Source: Bradyrhizobium iriomotense
Lineage (GTDB): Bacteria; Pseudomonadota; Alphaproteobacteria; Rhizobiales; Xanthobacteraceae
Length of the DNA stretch: 64,000 nucleotides
Direction of reading: 5' to 3'
NCBI RefSeq assembly: GCF_018129405.1
Contig: NZ_JAFCLP010000005.1
Location: 186,001 to 250,000, forward strand
The translations under genes were made by a program, and so were the position numbers. A model generated the notes under the pieces. It was given only the letters and a program-made list of their open reading frames with translations. It ran no database searches and was not told where the DNA came from. Shown here piece after piece: positions 43,963 to 54,981 of the stretch (the first letter of the stretch is position 1; each line of letters begins with the position of its first letter).

Positions 43963-45999
43963 TCATTTTTGGGCCCGCCGCATGGTGGGCGATAATTCGG
44001 CCCCCTCGGCCTGACGTCGATCCGACTGCGCTTCCTCCGCGCTCTCGAAAATATGCGGCGCGACGCCGCGCTTCTCCAGGGCTTCGCCAAGCTTGATGCG
44101 CAGGAAGCCCGACGTGGTGTAGCGCGACACGCCGGAATAGAAGCGGTCGACCAGGCTGCGCACCATGGCTGAATAATCGTCCATCAGCTCCGGCAGGATG
44201 GAAAAATTGTCATAATTGACGATGGCGTAGACCCGGCGGCCGAGCGGTGCGAGCCTCGCCTCGACGATATCAGCGATGGTGTCGATCTCCGCCTTGCTGC
44301 GCAGCGGATAGCGCTCCAGATTGACGAAGAACAGGTTCTGCCGCTCGTCCAGCGTGAAGCGCTGGTCGAGCGGGATGGTGAGCAGGCGCTCGCGCAGCTC
44401 CATGGGGCCGTCGCGGAAGATGCGGGCGTCCATCAGGGCAGGGTCGCGCGGGATCAGCGGCTTGAAATCCATCAGGCGCAGGATGTCGCGCTCGATGTCG
44501 ATGCCGGGTGCGACCTCGGTGAGCTCGAGCCCGTCCGGCCGTAGCTCGAACACGCAGCGTTCGGTGATATAGAGCGTGCGTTGCTTGCGCGCGGCGGCGA
44601 ACGGGCCGCTGAAGGTCACGTGCTCGACCTTGTCGACGAACTTGCGTGATTTGGCCTCGTCGAGGATGACGAGCTTCCCGTCGTTCACCGCGATGCGCTG
44701 CTTGCCCGCGCCGAACGTGCCGACGAAGACGATCTCCTTGGCGTTCTGGCTGATGTTGATGAAGCCGCCGGCACCCGCAAGCTTCGGCCCGAACTTGCTG
44801 ACATTGAGATTGCCGGCGCGGTCGACCTGGGCGAGGCCGAGGAAGGCGGCATCGAGACCGCCGCCGTCGTAGAAGTCGAACTGATAGGGCTGGTCGATCA
44901 CCGCCTGGGTGTTGATCGCCGCGCCGAAATCGATGCCGCTCGCCGGGATGCCGCCGATCACGCCCGGCTCCGCCGTCAGCGTGATGAGGTCGATGATCCG
45001 CTCTTCATTGGCGACCGAGGCGATGCCCTCGGGCATGCCGATGCCGAGATTGACGACGCTGTTGGCCTTGAGCTCCAGGGCGGCGCGCCGGGCGATGATC
45101 TTGCGCTCGCTGACCGGCATCACGGGTAGCGAAGCGGCGCGGACGCGGATCTCGCTCGAGAACGCCGGATTGTATTGCGTGCCGAAGGTCTGCCAGTGGT
45201 TCTCAGGTCTCGACACGACGACACAGTCGACGAGGATGCCGGGGATCTTGACCTGGCGCGGATTGAGGCTGCCGCTTTCGGCGACGCGCTCGACCTGGGC
45301 GATGACGATGCCGCCGGAATTGTGCGCCGCCATGGCGATGGCGAGCGCCTCCAGCGTCAGCGCCTCCTTCTCCATGGTGAGGTTGCCGTCGGGATCGCCT
45401 GTGGTGGCGCGGATGATCCCGACATCGATCGGGAACGTCTTGTAGAGCAGGCACTCCTCGCCGCGCAGCGTGATCAGCTCCACCATGTCCTCGGTGGTGC
45501 GTGCATTCAGCTTGCCGCCGCCATGCCGGGGATCGACGAAGGTGCCCATGCCGACGCGGGTGACGTGACCGGGCCGGCGCGCCGCGATGTCGCGGAACAG
45601 GTGCGTGATCACCCCCTGCGGCAGATTATAGGCCTCGATCTGGCCCGCGATGGCGAGCTGCTGTAGCTTGGGCGCAAGGCCCCAGTGTCCGCCGATCACG
45701 CGCCGGACCAGCCCTTCATGCGCGAGATGATTGAGGCCGCGGTGCTTGCCGTCGCCCTGGCCGGCCGCATAGACCAGCGTCAGATTGCGCGGCTTTCCTT
45801 GCGTGTAGGGCGCATCGCCTTCGTTGGAAAGATAGAGCTCCTCCAGTGCAATCGCGATCTCCTCGGCAAAGCCGATGCCGACGAAACCGCCGGTGGCCAC
45901 CGTGTCGCCGTCACGGATCAGCATGACAGCTTCCGCCGCGGTGACGACTTTGCCCTTCTCGGCGTTGCGCAAATAGGGCAAGGCAGGATGCTGGCTCAT
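43963..45999 (-). CDS. Fused alpha-beta acyl-CoA:carboxylate CoA-transferase
   Basis: A 678-aa protein holding both CoA-transferase family I halves in one chain. The alpha half (about 1-290) has [11 protein letters not shown], and the beta half has [17 protein letters not shown], where the catalytic Glu is expected, and [10 protein letters not shown] further ~150-residue C-terminal extension resembles that of bacterial acetate/propionate CoA-transferases. It would move CoA between acids and so activate an imported acid for beta-oxidation-type breakdown. ATG 45999 has GGGAGGG upstream. It sits between an MFS importer and the liv binding protein. Confidence 0.85.
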   Translation of the reverse strand: MSQHPALPYLRNAEKGKVVTAAEAVMLIRDGDTVATGGFVGIGFAEEIAIALEELYLSNEGDAPYTQGKPRNLTLVYAAGQGDGKHRGLNHLAHEGLVRRVIGGHWGLAPKLQQLAIAGQIEAYNLPQGVITHLFRDIAARRPGHVTRVGMGTFVDPRHGGGKLNARTTEDMVELITLRGEECLLYKTFPIDVGIIRATTGDPDGNLTMEKEALTLEALAIAMAAHNSGGIVIAQVERVAESGSLNPRQVKIPGILVDCVVVSRPENHWQTFGTQYNPAFSSEIRVRAASLPVMPVSERKIIARRAALELKANSVVNLGIGMPEGIASVANEERIIDLITLTAEPGVIGGIPASGIDFGAAINTQAVIDQPYQFDFYDGGGLDAAFLGLAQVDRAGNLNVSKFGPKLAGAGGFINISQNAKEIVFVGTFGAGKQRIAVNDGKLVILDEAKSRKFVDKVEHVTFSGPFAAARKQRTLYITERCVFELRPDGLELTEVAPGIDIERDILRLMDFKPLIPRDPALMDARIFRDGPMELRERLLTIPLDQRFTLDERQNLFFVNLERYPLRSKAEIDTIADIVEARLAPLGRRVYAIVNYDNFSILPELMDDYSAMVRSLVDRFYSGVSRYTTSGFLRIKLGEALEKRGVAPHIFESAEEAQSDRRQAEGAELSPTMRRAQK

Positions 46000-46122
46000 G
46001 GCATTCCCTCCCATGTCTGTTGCGGACCGCATGCCCGTTCTTCTCGCTTGCCTCTATTCCTATCGCGTGGAGCGGCTGGCGACCAGCCGCTCCGGCGTCG
46101 CGGGGGGCCGCGCTCAGCCCGT

Positions 46123-47433
46123 TCAGGGCTGGGCGACCTTGCGGGTCTCGGTGGCGAAATAGACCGAGACGACGGTGATCAGCGCCAGCGCGATCATGTA
46201 GAGCGAGATCGGCCAGGTCGCCGGGGCATAGGCCGTCATCAATCCCGTCGCGATCAGCGGCGACAGTGCACCGGCGAAGATCGAGGCGAGGTTGTAGCCG
46301 AGGGAGACGCCGCTATAGCGCACCTTGGTGCCGAACAGCTCCGACAGGAAGCTCGCCTGCGGCCCGTACATCGCGGCATGGCCGACGGCGAGGCCCAGCA
46401 CGATCGCGATCCAGGCATATTGCGGGTTCTTGGTCGAAAGCAGCATGAACAGCGGGAACGACATCAGCGCCGAGAACACCGCGCCGAAGATGTAGATCGG
46501 CCGCCGCCCGAGGCGGTCGGAGAGCGCGCCGAAGGCGGGGATGGTGAAGGTCTCGATCGCCGCGCCGATCAGCACGCCGTTGAGCATGTCCTGCTTGTTC
46601 ATGCCGAGCGATTGCGTGGCATAGGCGAGCACGAAGGTCGCGTAGATGTAGAAGAAGCCGTTTTCGGCGAAGCGCGCGCCCATCGCGAGCAGGATGTTCT
46701 TGGGATACATGCGGATCGCCTCGAGGATCGGCATCTTCACTTCCTGCTTGGTGTCCTTGACCTTCTGGAACTCCGGCGATTCCGCGATGGTGAAGCGGAT
46801 CCACAGGCCGACCAGCACCAGCGCGATCGAGAACAGGAACGGGATGCGCCAGCCCCAGGCATAGAGCTGCGCGTCGGTCAGCATCGCGGACACCACCGAG
46901 AATACCAGCGTGCCGAGCACGAGGCCGAGCGGCGCGCCGAGTTGCGGCCAGCTTCCATAGAAGCCCTTCTTGTCCGCAGGCGCATGCTCGACCGCCATCA
47001 GCACCGCGCCGCCCCATTCGCCGCCGAGGCCAAAGCCCTGGATCAGCCGGCAGGTGACGAGCAGGATCGCGGCCCAGATGCCGGCGGTCTCGTAGGTCGG
47101 CAGGAAGCCGATCGCCGCCGTCGCCGCGCCCATGATCAGCAGCGTCAGATAGAGCATGGTCTTGCGGCCGATCTTGTCGCCGTAATGCCCGAACACGACG
47201 CCGCCGAGCGGCCGCGCGATGAATCCGAGCGCATAGGTGGCGAAAGCCAGCAGCGTTCCCATCATGGGGTCGAAGGTCGGAAAGAACAGCTTGTTGAAGA
47301 TCAGCGCCGCGGCGGTGCCGTAGAGGAAGAAGTCGTACCACTCGATCGCCGTGCCGATCAGGCTCGCGGTGGCGACCGTGACGTGCGAGGGCTGTCTCGT
47401 CTGAAGCTGATGGACCGAGATCGCTTCACTCAT
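46123..47433 (-). CDS. MFS transporter of the metabolite:H+ symporter (MHS) family
   Basis: A 436-aa protein with 12 predicted membrane spans. Hallmarks are TAIEWYDFFLYG in the first span, GHYGDKIGRKTML in the first cytoplasmic loop, the LIQGFGLGGEWGGAVL stretch, and SDRLGRRP between spans 8 and 9. This is the signature of proton-coupled organic acid importers such as ShiA or KgtP. GGGAGG precedes the ATG at 47433. With the CoA-transferase and the sigma-54 activator it probably forms an acid catabolism unit. Confidence 0.9.
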   Translation of the reverse strand: MSEAISVHQLQTRQPSHVTVATASLIGTAIEWYDFFLYGTAAALIFNKLFFPTFDPMMGTLLAFATYALGFIARPLGGVVFGHYGDKIGRKTMLYLTLLIMGAATAAIGFLPTYETAGIWAAILLVTCRLIQGFGLGGEWGGAVLMAVEHAPADKKGFYGSWPQLGAPLGLVLGTLVFSVVSAMLTDAQLYAWGWRIPFLFSIALVLVGLWIRFTIAESPEFQKVKDTKQEVKMPILEAIRMYPKNILLAMGARFAENGFFYIYATFVLAYATQSLGMNKQDMLNGVLIGAAIETFTIPAFGALSDRLGRRPIYIFGAVFSALMSFPLFMLLSTKNPQYAWIAIVLGLAVGHAAMYGPQASFLSELFGTKVRYSGVSLGYNLASIFAGALSPLIATGLMTAYAPATWPISLYMIALALITVVSVYFATETRKVAQP

Positions 47434-47629
47434 CTTGCGTCCTCCCTGGTTGCGAATGCGCATGTGCAGCATGCGTCATTGTGCAAAAGCGAAGAGCAAG
47501 CTCCGCGCCAGATGCCACAGCTTTGCGCAAATTGGCTGAAAACCCAGCAGATTCAGCGAATGCTTCCGGAAAGAGCGGCCAGGTCGCGTGTCAGGATTCC
47601 GAGACTCTGGACAAAGCGAGTCTCGAAAC

Positions 47630-49072
<1,443 letters not shown>

Positions 49073-49166
49073 GGCGTGCCTCGCGGGAAGCCCGCCTGTG
49101 TATTACCAAAAGACCAGCAATTTCAAAGGGGGAATTGAGGGCTTGCTTCGCGACTCGTTCTCAGCC

Positions 49167-49298
49167 GTCGTCCTGGACAAGCGCAGCGCCGATCCAGGAC
49201 CCATTACCCCAGGAAGCAGTTTGACGAAGACTCGCGGTTGCCATCGCGCGCCACGACATTCGACCGGGGTAATGGGTCCTGGCTTTCGCCAGGACGAC
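49167..49298. repeat. Palindromic intergenic repeat, GTCGTCC family
   Basis: GTCGTCCTGG at the left faces CCAGGACGAC at the right, and inner blocks GACCCATTACCCC and GGGGTAATGGGTC also pair. Similar elements stand at 54834-54972 and 60751-60937. It lies between two convergent-reading gene ends and could act as a bidirectional transcription stop. Confidence 0.7.
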
Positions 49299-49324
49299 AC
49301 GGAGATTGTTGCGCCGCCGTCGGC

Positions 49325-51070
49325 CTACCTTCGATACCCGCTCGCGCGCGAATAGCCCTGGCGGTTCTGCTGCAGGGGGCGGCTGGCGACGCTGCCGCGG
49401 GCTTCGCTGGAGGCGGGGGTTGCGAGCTTCAGCTCCTCCAGGAAGATCGGGCGAGAGAAGTAATAGCCCTGCGCGTAGCGGATCTTGGTCGCCGCCTGCA
49501 GATAGGCCAGCTCCTCGTAGGATTCGAGGCCCTCGGCGATCACGGTGATGCCGAGCGCTTCGCTCAAGGATTCGATCGCGCGCAAGATGCCCTGGCTGCG
49601 CGGGCGCTTGTGGATGTCCGTGATGAAGGAGCGGTCGATCTTGATCTCGTCCGCCGTGATGTCGGCGAGCGCCGAGAGCGAGGAATAGCCGGTGCCGAAA
49701 TCGTCGATGGAGATGCCGACGCCGAGCTTGCGGAACATCGGCAGGATCTCGGCCTGGAAGTGATTCTTGGCGACGAAAGCGTCTTCCGTCACCTCGATCA
49801 TGAAGCGCTGGGGAAAGCCGGTCCCCTCCAGCGCCCGCGCGAAGCTGCGCATGAACTCGGGATTGCCGGCTTGCTTGGCGGCGACGTTGATGCTGATGGT
49901 CGCTTCCGCGCCGAAGGTGTCGTTGATCAGGTCGATCGACTTGACGATCTCGGCGAGCACGAGATGGGTCAGCTCGTCGATCAGCCCGAGCTCGCCGGCG
50001 AGGTTGATGAACGAGCCCGGAGCCTGGATCACGCCTTCGTCGTCGCGCAGGCGCACCAGGGCCTCGATGCCCTTCACGGCCTGCGTGCGGATGTCGACCT
50101 TGGACTGGAAGGCGCAACAGAAGCGCTTTTCCAGGATGGCGAGCCGCAGCGACTGCTCGATCTTGCTCCGCGCCAGCGCCTCGCGCTCCATGCTGGCGTC
50201 GAAGAACGCGGCCAGTCCCTTGCCGTTGTTCTTGATGCGGTACATCGCGATGTCGGCGTTCTGCCGCAGCGTCTCGAAGCTGCGCCCGTGGTCGGGATAG
50301 AGGCTGATGCCGACCGAGGTCGAGGCGAAGACCTCCGAATGGTCGATGAAGAACGGCGCGGTCAGCCGCTCCAGCGTCGATTGCATGAACTCGGCGACTT
50401 CCTCCTGGCTCTGGATCGGAGAGAGCAGCAGCAGGAATTCGTCGCCGGAGATGCGCGACAGCATGTCGGAATCGCGCAGGTCCCGCCCGAGCCGCTTGGA
50501 CAGCTCGACCAGCAGCGCATCGCCCACGGCGTGGCCGTAATAGTCGTTGATGTGCTTGAAATTGTCGACGTCGAGAAAGGCGAGCGCGAAGCGTTCACTG
50601 CTGCGATCGCGCGCGAGCAGGCTGTTGGCGCGATGCTCGATCACGCGTCGCGAGGGCAGGCCGGTCAGCTCGTCGAAATAGGCCGAACGGAACAGCTGGT
50701 CCTCGAAATTCTTCTGCTCGGTGATGTCGGAGGAGGCCGAGATCAAGAGCTCGCGTCCGGCGAGGCGAACGGGACGATGGGTCGTGAGCAGCACCTGGCG
50801 CGCGGCGCCGTCGTGAAGTGCTTCCTCGGTGACGACGGGCTGGCCGGCGCTCAGCGCCTTGCGGCAGGCTTCGCGGCGCGGCGCCAGATCAGGCGAGGGA
50901 CGGCTGCCGTCCATGCCGAGCTGGGCGGCTGCAGCATCGTTAACCAGCAGAAGCTCGCCATGGGCGTCCTGCACGGTCAGGCCGGCCGGCAGCATTCTAA
51001 CGATTTCCTTGAGAAATCCGAGTTCGGCTTCATTCGCGCCGGAATATTGGTTGTCGTTCATAGAAGTCAT
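49325..51070 (-). CDS. PAS-GGDEF-EAL cyclic di-GMP protein with SGDEF motif
   Basis: A 581-aa protein without membrane segments. It has PAS (about 15-125), a GGDEF domain whose active-site motif reads SGDEF with an I-site RDSD five residues before it, and an EAL domain with GIEALVRL and DDFGTGYSS. The first Gly change in GGDEF may reduce cyclase activity; the EAL residues look complete, so phosphodiesterase output is favoured. The start at 51070 is uncertain; ATG 51061 is three codons further in. Confidence 0.85.
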   Translation of the reverse strand: MTSMNDNQYSGANEAELGFLKEIVRMLPAGLTVQDAHGELLLVNDAAAAQLGMDGSRPSPDLAPRREACRKALSAGQPVVTEEALHDGAARQVLLTTHRPVRLAGRELLISASSDITEQKNFEDQLFRSAYFDELTGLPSRRVIEHRANSLLARDRSSERFALAFLDVDNFKHINDYYGHAVGDALLVELSKRLGRDLRDSDMLSRISGDEFLLLLSPIQSQEEVAEFMQSTLERLTAPFFIDHSEVFASTSVGISLYPDHGRSFETLRQNADIAMYRIKNNGKGLAAFFDASMEREALARSKIEQSLRLAILEKRFCCAFQSKVDIRTQAVKGIEALVRLRDDEGVIQAPGSFINLAGELGLIDELTHLVLAEIVKSIDLINDTFGAEATISINVAAKQAGNPEFMRSFARALEGTGFPQRFMIEVTEDAFVAKNHFQAEILPMFRKLGVGISIDDFGTGYSSLSALADITADEIKIDRSFITDIHKRPRSQGILRAIESLSEALGITVIAEGLESYEELAYLQAATKIRYAQGYYFSRPIFLEELKLATPASSEARGSVASRPLQQNRQGYSRASGYRR

Positions 51071-51270
51071 GAATCTTGTTGTTTCGGCGCGCCTTTGCAA
51101 TGCACGCAATCATGCGCAGTTCCCTCTTAAGTTTGGTTAAGGGGTACGGAGAAATACGGGGGTGTTTTGCGGCGATGCGACGCGCGCAGAAAATCGTCAT
51201 TAACAGAGGGTCAACGGCACATGCGAAGCTGCGAGCGGAGTGCGCGGATCGCTTTCGCTTGTCTTCGAGT

Positions 51271-52236
51271 CTAGCCGCTCTTGGGGATGCGGCATTGCAT
51301 GATGCAATGTAGCCCGGACTTGAGATAGGAGAGCTCGGTCCTGCCATCGAAGGCCGACAGTGCCGATTTCAGCAGCTTGGTGCCGAAGCCGGGCTCGGAC
51401 ACCTTGTCCACGCTCGGCCCTTCGGTTTCGTCCCAGGTGACGGTCAGGCGGTCCTCGCTGACAGTCCATGACACCTGCAACAGACCGCGCGGCGCGGAGA
51501 ACGCGCCATACTTGCCTGCATTGGTGGCGAGCTCGTGAAACATCAATGACAGCGTGACCGCGAGCTTCGGCGGCAGGAATAGCCGGTCGCCGTTGAGGGT
51601 GAAGCGGACATGGCCGTAAGGCCCAAGCTCGGCGATCAAGAGGTCGCGGATATCGCAGCCCCCCTTGTCGATCCGCGAGATCAGATCGTCGGTCGCGGCC
51701 AGCGAGCGCAGCCGCGGATCGATCCGGGCCCAGACCTGCGGCTGGTCGTGCAGCACCTGATGAATCACCGCGTGCACGGTCGAGAGCTTGTTCTTCAGCC
51801 GATGCTGGAGCTCGTCGACCAGGAGTTTGCGATACTCTTCTTCTTCAATCAGGCGCTTGGAGATCCGGCGCTGCTCGACCAGCAGCGTCCGATAATGCTC
51901 GACGCCCCAGATCGTGAGCGCGCAGACCGCCCAGTACAGCGCCAGCAGGGCAAAGCGGGCGTTGTCGGCAATGGCATCGCTGAAATTCAGGACCACGCCG
52001 AGCACGCCGCCGATGATCGCCGTCACGATGCCGATCCGAAAACCTCCGAAAGCGGTGGCAAAGAACACGGCCGGAAAATACGGGGTGAAATAGACGTCGG
52101 GCCGGACCTGCGCGAGGCCCCAGCGCGCCAGCGTCGCAATCAGCAGGCAGGCGATCGCAAAGGCAATGCTGAGGCCGAGCGACGGCGGTGCCACGCCCTG
52201 CCAGCCCTTGCGGAACTCCTCGATCAGCTTCTCCAT
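51271..52236 (-). CDS. Membrane sensor histidine kinase, HisKA_2/HWE type
   Basis: A 321-aa protein. The N-terminal ~115 residues contain about four hydrophobic segments (for example IAFAIACLLIATLA, IVTAIIGGVLGVVL), resembling a DUF4118-like sensor. The phosphoacceptor region DELQHRLKNKLSTVHAVIHQ (about 145-164) and the ATPase domain with FHELATNAGKYGAFS and GFGTKLL are characteristic of HWE/HisKA_2 kinases. In alphaproteobacteria these often feed general stress signalling; no response regulator gene is adjacent, so its partner is elsewhere. Confidence 0.85.
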   Translation of the reverse strand: MEKLIEEFRKGWQGVAPPSLGLSIAFAIACLLIATLARWGLAQVRPDVYFTPYFPAVFFATAFGGFRIGIVTAIIGGVLGVVLNFSDAIADNARFALLALYWAVCALTIWGVEHYRTLLVEQRRISKRLIEEEEYRKLLVDELQHRLKNKLSTVHAVIHQVLHDQPQVWARIDPRLRSLAATDDLISRIDKGGCDIRDLLIAELGPYGHVRFTLNGDRLFLPPKLAVTLSLMFHELATNAGKYGAFSAPRGLLQVSWTVSEDRLTVTWDETEGPSVDKVSEPGFGTKLLKSALSAFDGRTELSYLKSGLHCIMQCRIPKSG

Positions 52237-52415
52237 GCGCAGCCCGGTTGCGACGTGCGTTCGCCTCGAATGTTACGCATGTCGGGCGCGCAAGCAAAGC
52301 TTGCCTTGTCGCAAGCCGGCAGGAATAGTGATCGTCGCGGCGCCGACTGTCGCGGTGCCGTCGTCGATCGGTGTTCGCCGTTTGGCGTCAAGGGGTTCGA
52401 GAGCAGGGACATTCC

Positions 52416-53255
52416 ATGGGCAGGCTGGACGGCAAGGTGGCGGTGATCACGGGCGCGACGAGCGGGATCGGATTGCGGACTGCGGAAGTCTTCGTTGCCG
52501 AAGGTGCCAAAATTGTGATCGCCGGGCGGCGCATGCCGGAGGGCGAGGCACTGGCGCGGCAGCTCGGGGCCAACTGCGTCTTCCTCCAGACCGACGTGAC
52601 GGTCGAAGCGCAGATGCAGGCGCTGATCGCGCTCGCGGTGGAGAAGTTCGGCCGCATCGATTGCCTGTTCAACAATGCCGGCGGCCCGGCGCAGACCGGT
52701 GGCATCGAGGGTCTCGAAGTCGAGCGCTTCGACGCGGCGATGGCGACGCTGGTGCGCAGCGTCATGCTCGGCATGAAGCACGCCGCGCCCTACATGAAGA
52801 AGCAGGGTTTTGGCAGCATCATCAACAATGGCAGCATCGCAGGCCGTCTTGCCGGCTTCTCCTCGTCGATCGTCTATGGCGCGGCCAAGGCTGCGGTGAT
52901 TCATCTCACCAAATGCGTGGCGATGGAGCTCGGCGAGTCCAATGTGCGCGTCAACTCGATCTCGCCCGGCGCGATCGCGACCGGCATTTTCGGCAAGGCG
53001 CTGGGGCTCTCGACCGACGCCGCGGAGGCGACGCCGGCGGTGATGCGCGAGGTCTTCAAGACCGCCCAGCCGATCCCGCGCGCCGGCCTTCCTGACGACA
53101 TCGCGCAGGCCGCGGTGTTCCTGGCGAGCGACGAATCCAGCTTCGTCAACGGCCACGATCTCGTCGTCGACGGCGCCGTCACCGGCGGCCGCAACTGGAG
53201 CCAGCAGCAGCAGGGCTTGTCGGCGCTGCGCAAGGCGTTCGATCCGGGGGCGTAG
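52416..53255 (+). CDS. Short-chain dehydrogenase/reductase
   Basis: A 279-aa classical SDR. The NAD(P)-binding motif TGATSGIG is at 12-19, NNAGG near 88-92, and the catalytic Ser-Tyr-Lys set is Ser in NNGSIAG and YGAAK. The C-terminal Rossmann end FVNGHDLVVDGAVTGG is typical. ATG 52416 has GAGCAGGGA upstream. Substrate unknown. It lies next to a P450 and a luciferase-like monooxygenase, which suggests oxidation of a lipid or terpenoid-like compound, but the genes are not in one operon. Confidence 0.9.
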   Translation: MGRLDGKVAVITGATSGIGLRTAEVFVAEGAKIVIAGRRMPEGEALARQLGANCVFLQTDVTVEAQMQALIALAVEKFGRIDCLFNNAGGPAQTGGIEGLEVERFDAAMATLVRSVMLGMKHAAPYMKKQGFGSIINNGSIAGRLAGFSSSIVYGAAKAAVIHLTKCVAMELGESNVRVNSISPGAIATGIFGKALGLSTDAAEATPAVMREVFKTAQPIPRAGLPDDIAQAAVFLASDESSFVNGHDLVVDGAVTGGRNWSQQQQGLSALRKAFDPGA

Positions 53256-53269
53256 GAGCGGATTATCTG

Positions 53270-53351
53270 TCGTCGTTCCGGGGCGATGCGAAGCATCGAA
53301 CCCGGAACCTCGAGATTCCGGGTTCGCACTTCGTGGGCCCCGGAATGACGG
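53270..53351. repeat. Palindromic intergenic repeat, CGTTCCGGGG family
   Basis: CGTTCCGGGGC at the left pairs with GCCCCGGAATG-type sequence at the right, with an inner GGTTC/GAACC dyad. It stands between the convergent SDR and P450 genes, where it could form a terminator for both. Related in style to the GTCGTCC elements but different in sequence. Confidence 0.65.
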
Positions 53352-53360
53352 CGTGCTAGT

Positions 53361-54776
53361 TCACACCGCCCTCACCGTCACCCGCAACCCATCCCGCGGC
53401 TTCGGGATCGGCCACATCTGCCAGTCGGGCTTGTAGCCCTCTTCCAGCGACACCTCGATGTTCTGCAAAAAGTGCCGCGCGAAGCATTTCGCCTGCATAT
53501 AGGCGAAGTGCAGGCCAAGGCACATATGCGCGCCGCCGCCGAACGGCACGAAGGCGAAGCGGTGGCGGCCACGCTGGGCTTCCTCGGTGAAACGCAGGGG
53601 ATCGAAGCGGTCCGGCTCGGGCCAGATGTCCTTCATGTGATGCGTGTACAGCGGGTTGACGCCGATCCGGGTCCCGGCAGGAACGGGGTATCCCATGAAG
53701 GTGAAATCACGCATGGCATAGCGCGGTAACGAGGGCACCGGTGGCCTGATCCTTAGCGACTCCTTAAATGCCATTTCCGACAGAGGCATTTTTTCGAGAT
53801 CGTCGAAGCTGCTGGGGACACCAGGAGCAAGTCCGAGCGCCAGAACCTCCGCGCGCAGCCTGTCCTGCCAGTCCGGGTTGGCGGCGAGCTCGCCGATGAA
53901 GGAGGTCAGCGACGAGGTCAGCGTGTCGTGTGCGGCCATCATCAGGAAACTCATGTGGTCGATGACGTCCTGCTCGGACAGCAGCGCGCCATCCTCGTGG
54001 GTCGCGTGGCAGAGCTGTGAGAACAGATCCTCTCCGCCGCTCCTGGCGCGACGACGCGGAATCTGCTCGCGAAAATAGGCGACGATGCGCTTGCGGCCAG
54101 CCACACCGCGCGCCATCTGCGTGCCCGGCAACGGGCGGCGGATCGGAGCGATAGAGGCCGCGACCATGTCAGCAAAGGCGCGGTTGATCCCCTGGACCTC
54201 GGGACCGATATCGGCGCCGAGAAACGATGTTGCTGCGAGGTCGAGCGTTAACTGCTTCATCGCCGGATAGAGCTGAATCAAGCCGGGCTTCGCCTTCCAC
54301 TGCGCGATCCGCTCTGCGATGCCCTTGTCGAGCTTGTCGAGATAAGACTTCATCGGTCCAGACTTGAACGCGACAGACAGCGCCTTGCGATGCAGGCGGT
54401 GCTCGTCGAAATCGAGCAGCATCAGGCCGCGCGGGAATAGCAATTCGAGCACATGGTTCCAGCCATGGGTCGACGAGAATAGTTTTTGCTGGTCGAACAG
54501 CACGAGCTCGTTGGCCTCGGGCCCGAGCAGCACGACGTTGGTCTGGCCGAAGGAATGGGTCCGAAAGACGGGCCCGTGTTTCGTGGCGTACGCCTCGATG
54601 AAACCCTTGGGGTCGGCCAGTAGTTGGAACGTCTTGCCGATGATCGGCAAGCCTTCGTCGCCGGGAATGTGCGTCAGCTCGTTACGCCTGGGCGGCGCGA
54701 AGGGGAACCTTGGGAGAGGACCCGCCCTGCATCGACATGACGATTGCTCCGTTGGCAGACCCGAACAACATAGCAC
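53361..54776 (-). CDS. Cytochrome P450
   Basis: About 471 aa, depending on the start. All P450 marks are present: the I-helix threonine motif AAHDT near 302-306, ExxR in ESLR, a PERF-like region (RFDPLRF), and the haem-binding loop FGGGAHMCLG with the axial Cys. It should hydroxylate a small lipophilic substrate using an external ferredoxin or reductase, which is not encoded here. The start is uncertain: I use GTG 54776 because any longer frame runs into the palindromic repeat at 54834-54972. Confidence 0.85.
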   Translation of the reverse strand: MLCCSGLPTEQSSCRCRAGPLPRFPFAPPRRNELTHIPGDEGLPIIGKTFQLLADPKGFIEAYATKHGPVFRTHSFGQTNVVLLGPEANELVLFDQQKLFSSTHGWNHVLELLFPRGLMLLDFDEHRLHRKALSVAFKSGPMKSYLDKLDKGIAERIAQWKAKPGLIQLYPAMKQLTLDLAATSFLGADIGPEVQGINRAFADMVAASIAPIRRPLPGTQMARGVAGRKRIVAYFREQIPRRRARSGGEDLFSQLCHATHEDGALLSEQDVIDHMSFLMMAAHDTLTSSLTSFIGELAANPDWQDRLRAEVLALGLAPGVPSSFDDLEKMPLSEMAFKESLRIRPPVPSLPRYAMRDFTFMGYPVPAGTRIGVNPLYTHHMKDIWPEPDRFDPLRFTEEAQRGRHRFAFVPFGGGAHMCLGLHFAYMQAKCFARHFLQNIEVSLEEGYKPDWQMWPIPKPRDGLRVTVRAV

Positions 54777-54833
54777 ATCCGCGCGCGATGACGCTGCGGT
54801 CGTCTTGCGCACAAAATCGTCACACACACGGTT

Positions 54834-54972
54834 GTCGTCCCGGCGAAGGCCGGGACCCATAACCACCGAATTGTGTTTGGCGACGACTCGCGATTGTCAG
54901 CTCGCAACAAATTCCTCCCTGGGGTTATGGGTCCCGGCCCCCGTGCGCAATTGCGCACTAGGCCGGGACGAC
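54834..54972. repeat. Palindromic intergenic repeat, GTCGTCC family
   Basis: GTCGTCCCGG and CCGGGACCCATAACC at the left face GGTTATGGGTCCCGG and CCGGGACGAC at the right. It has the same architecture as the elements at 49167 and 60751. It separates the P450 gene from the monooxygenase gene. Confidence 0.75.
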
Positions 54973-54981
54973 GAGTGCGTC

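Noticed and set aside
47434-47629. Sigma-54 promoter in front of the MHS transporter
   Set aside because: The closest match, TGCCAC-N4-TTGC on the plus strand, has wrong spacing and wrong direction.
49238-51130. Long plus-strand open frame of 630 codons
   Set aside because: It is antisense to the PAS-GGDEF-EAL gene, begins inside a palindromic repeat and has no domain signature.
54777-54866. Upstream extension of the P450 gene
   Set aside because: The extra codons run into the palindromic repeat at 54834-54972, so they are unlikely to be translated.
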